Both the position numbers and the translations under genes were made by a program. Source: Pseudovibrio axinellae (GTDB taxonomy: Bacteria > Pseudomonadota > Alphaproteobacteria > Rhizobiales > Stappiaceae). Taken from it: a DNA stretch of 33,473 nt. Below, piece after piece: positions 32,254 to 33,473 of this stretch (within the stretch, counting starts at the first letter, position 1; every line of letters starts with the position of its first letter). Location: the NCBI RefSeq assembly GCF_900110875.1, contig NZ_FOFM01000021.1:1-33473 (forward strand), in the 5' to 3' direction. A model generated the notes under the pieces. That model had not been told where the DNA came from and ran no database searches. It worked only from the letters and a program-made list of their open reading frames with translations.

Positions 32254-33345
32254 TCACTGAGCCGTGGTCGTGGTTACTCCTTGTGTATGTTGATCACGGA
32301 TGCACGCGGAGAGCCTTATGGCAAACAGCACGCCAAGGCCAAGCTCAAAGGTGCTCAGCGAAATCCATATCATCTCAAGAGCGCCATCTTTCACGCTCCA
32401 GTTATAGGCAATCAGATATGCGAGAGGAACGCTGCCACACCACATGGTCACAATTCTGGTTTTGAAGACAAATGTATTTTGCTGAAAGCTTTGCAGTAGG
32501 CCGCTTGCAATAAATGAAACAGCAAATGCGACTGCATAACACCAGATGTAAGAGGTGACGGAGATTGAAAGCTCGAAAATATCGGGACCATACTGCCCCA
32601 GAGAAAAGAACGAGGTGATCTCCCGGTCAAACGTTTGAAGCAACACAGTTACGACTGCCACATAAGAAAGGGCAACCAACAACGAAGAGGCCGCGATCTT
32701 TACAATGCGCTCATGCTGGTTCTGTCCGATGGCCTGGGAGGCCAGAATTGTCGCTCCATTGGCAATTCCGATGACGGGAATGATGCCGATGTAATTGAGA
32801 ATAACATTGAAGTTATTGGCCGCCAGCGCTGTGGCACCGATGATGGAGATCGCCCAGAGAATTGCCGTGTTGCCAATCTCGTCTGCGCTGTCATGTGCAC
32901 CCAGCGGAAGACCGCGTTTGAAAAGGCTGACCACACGAACGGCCTTGCGCGATTTACCCAGCAGCGCTTTTACCTCGTTAAGAGCGGCCATGCGCAGCGC
33001 TTGGGGGGTGTGAATGAGGTAGACCAGTAGGACCGTCAGTGACCCGAGCGCTGTACCAATGGCTGAACCTGCCATGCCAAGCTCAGGAAAACCATAATAG
33101 CCAAAGACGAGCAGATAGGTCATCGGCATGGAGACCAGCTGGCCCGCAAGGCTGGCCCTAAAAATTAGGCGCGTGTTGCCGGTAGCGCCAAAATAACAAC
33201 TTGCCGCGCTATCAAGGATCATCATGGAACCAAACACCATGGCCCAGCTGAGATACACATTTTCAAGCGCGACCACTTCGGCTGAACGAGCACTGAAGTG
33301 TGACAGGTTCATCAGCACGGGCAGTGTGATGATGAGGCCAAGCAC
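32254..33345 (-). CDS. MATE-family efflux protein, N-terminally incomplete (possible pseudogene)
   Basis: A 363-residue hydrophobic protein with about nine to ten helices. It aligns with MATE multidrug/Na+ antiporters from the third helix on: YLSWAMVFGSMMILDSAASC, FGATGNTRLIFRASL, ELGMAGSAIGTALG, and the second-half ASQAIGQNQHERI, the MATE V-x-Q-x-x-G-x-x motif. Normal MATE proteins have about 450 residues, so helices 1-2 are missing. The frame is open back to 33426 without an ATG and is then closed by TGA (33427-33429). The listed start is a GTG (33345). The 45 bases beyond show no MATE helix in any frame before the window ends. A frameshift or N-terminal deletion is likely. Confidence 0.6.
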   Translation of the reverse strand: MLGLIITLPVLMNLSHFSARSAEVVALENVYLSWAMVFGSMMILDSAASCYFGATGNTRLIFRASLAGQLVSMPMTYLLVFGYYGFPELGMAGSAIGTALGSLTVLLVYLIHTPQALRMAALNEVKALLGKSRKAVRVVSLFKRGLPLGAHDSADEIGNTAILWAISIIGATALAANNFNVILNYIGIIPVIGIANGATILASQAIGQNQHERIVKIAASSLLVALSYVAVVTVLLQTFDREITSFFSLGQYGPDIFELSISVTSYIWCYAVAFAVSFIASGLLQSFQQNTFVFKTRIVTMWCGSVPLAYLIAYNWSVKDGALEMIWISLSTFELGLGVLFAIRLSACIRDQHTQGVTTTTAQ

Positions 33346-33473
33346 ACACAGAACTGCAACGGCAAACAGCCTGCCACCGGCGGTGTTGCAATATTCCGGC
33401 TTTAGAGCGTATTGCTTCGGGAGTTTTCATCAGCCAAGATTTTTTCATGCCCTTCAAACACAACGCTGCTCGC

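Overview
The window looks like a chromosomal stretch from an alphaproteobacterium. Base composition is close to 50% G+C by eye. The gene set (an rkpA/rkpG/rkpH-type K-antigen locus, a two-component KpsMT exporter, an NCS1 transporter, a type III PKS and an alpha-ketoglutaric-semialdehyde-dehydrogenase-like enzyme) fits the Hyphomicrobiales, and a marine Stappiaceae/Pseudovibrio-like genome is my best guess. The taxonomic call is inference from gene content only.

Layout. (1) 1-1568: the last codons of a probable IS transposase at the left edge, a small DUF2798-like membrane protein behind a near-consensus sigma70 promoter, and an EamA drug/metabolite transporter. (2) 1621-19145: the core of the window, a capsular polysaccharide (K-antigen) export and lipid-anchor locus. 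A leftward operon carries a Wza/KpsD-type outer-membrane lipoprotein, a KpsE-type copolymerase, the KpsM permease, the KpsT ATPase, two tandem KpsS-like Kdo transferases and a formyltransferase. The divergent rkpH-like reductase faces a second leftward unit, rkpA (2527-residue reducing type I PKS) followed by rkpG (alpha-oxoamine synthase). (3) 19146-19737: about 590 bp of AT-rich non-coding DNA upstream of rkpA. (4) 19738-22750: a class II Fic protein with a repeat array at its promoter, and homogentisate dioxygenase. (5) 22751-25979: small membrane proteins, an ABM-like protein divergent from a WYL-domain regulator with a palindromic operator, and a decayed IS6-family transposase. (6) 25980-29248: aldehyde dehydrogenase, and an overlapping methyltransferase/type III PKS pair. 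(7) 29694 to the end: a GNAT acetyltransferase, an NCS1 nucleobase-type transporter, and an N-terminally incomplete MATE protein.

How the genes work together. KpsM/KpsT/KpsE/Wza-like proteins form the ABC-dependent route that moves a finished, lipid-linked polysaccharide to the cell surface. KpsS-like enzymes normally put Kdo on the lipid terminus. RkpA, RkpG and RkpH carry the chemistry of a reduced acyl chain, a PLP-dependent decarboxylative condensation with an amino acid, and a ketone reduction. Together they could make a sphingoid-like amino-alcohol lipid serving as the capsule anchor. This is the most interesting biological proposal here. The rkp genes are known to be needed for rhizobial K-antigen, but the anchor structure proposed here is inference. 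No repeat-unit glycosyltransferases, KpsC or Kdo-synthesis genes are visible, so they must lie elsewhere.
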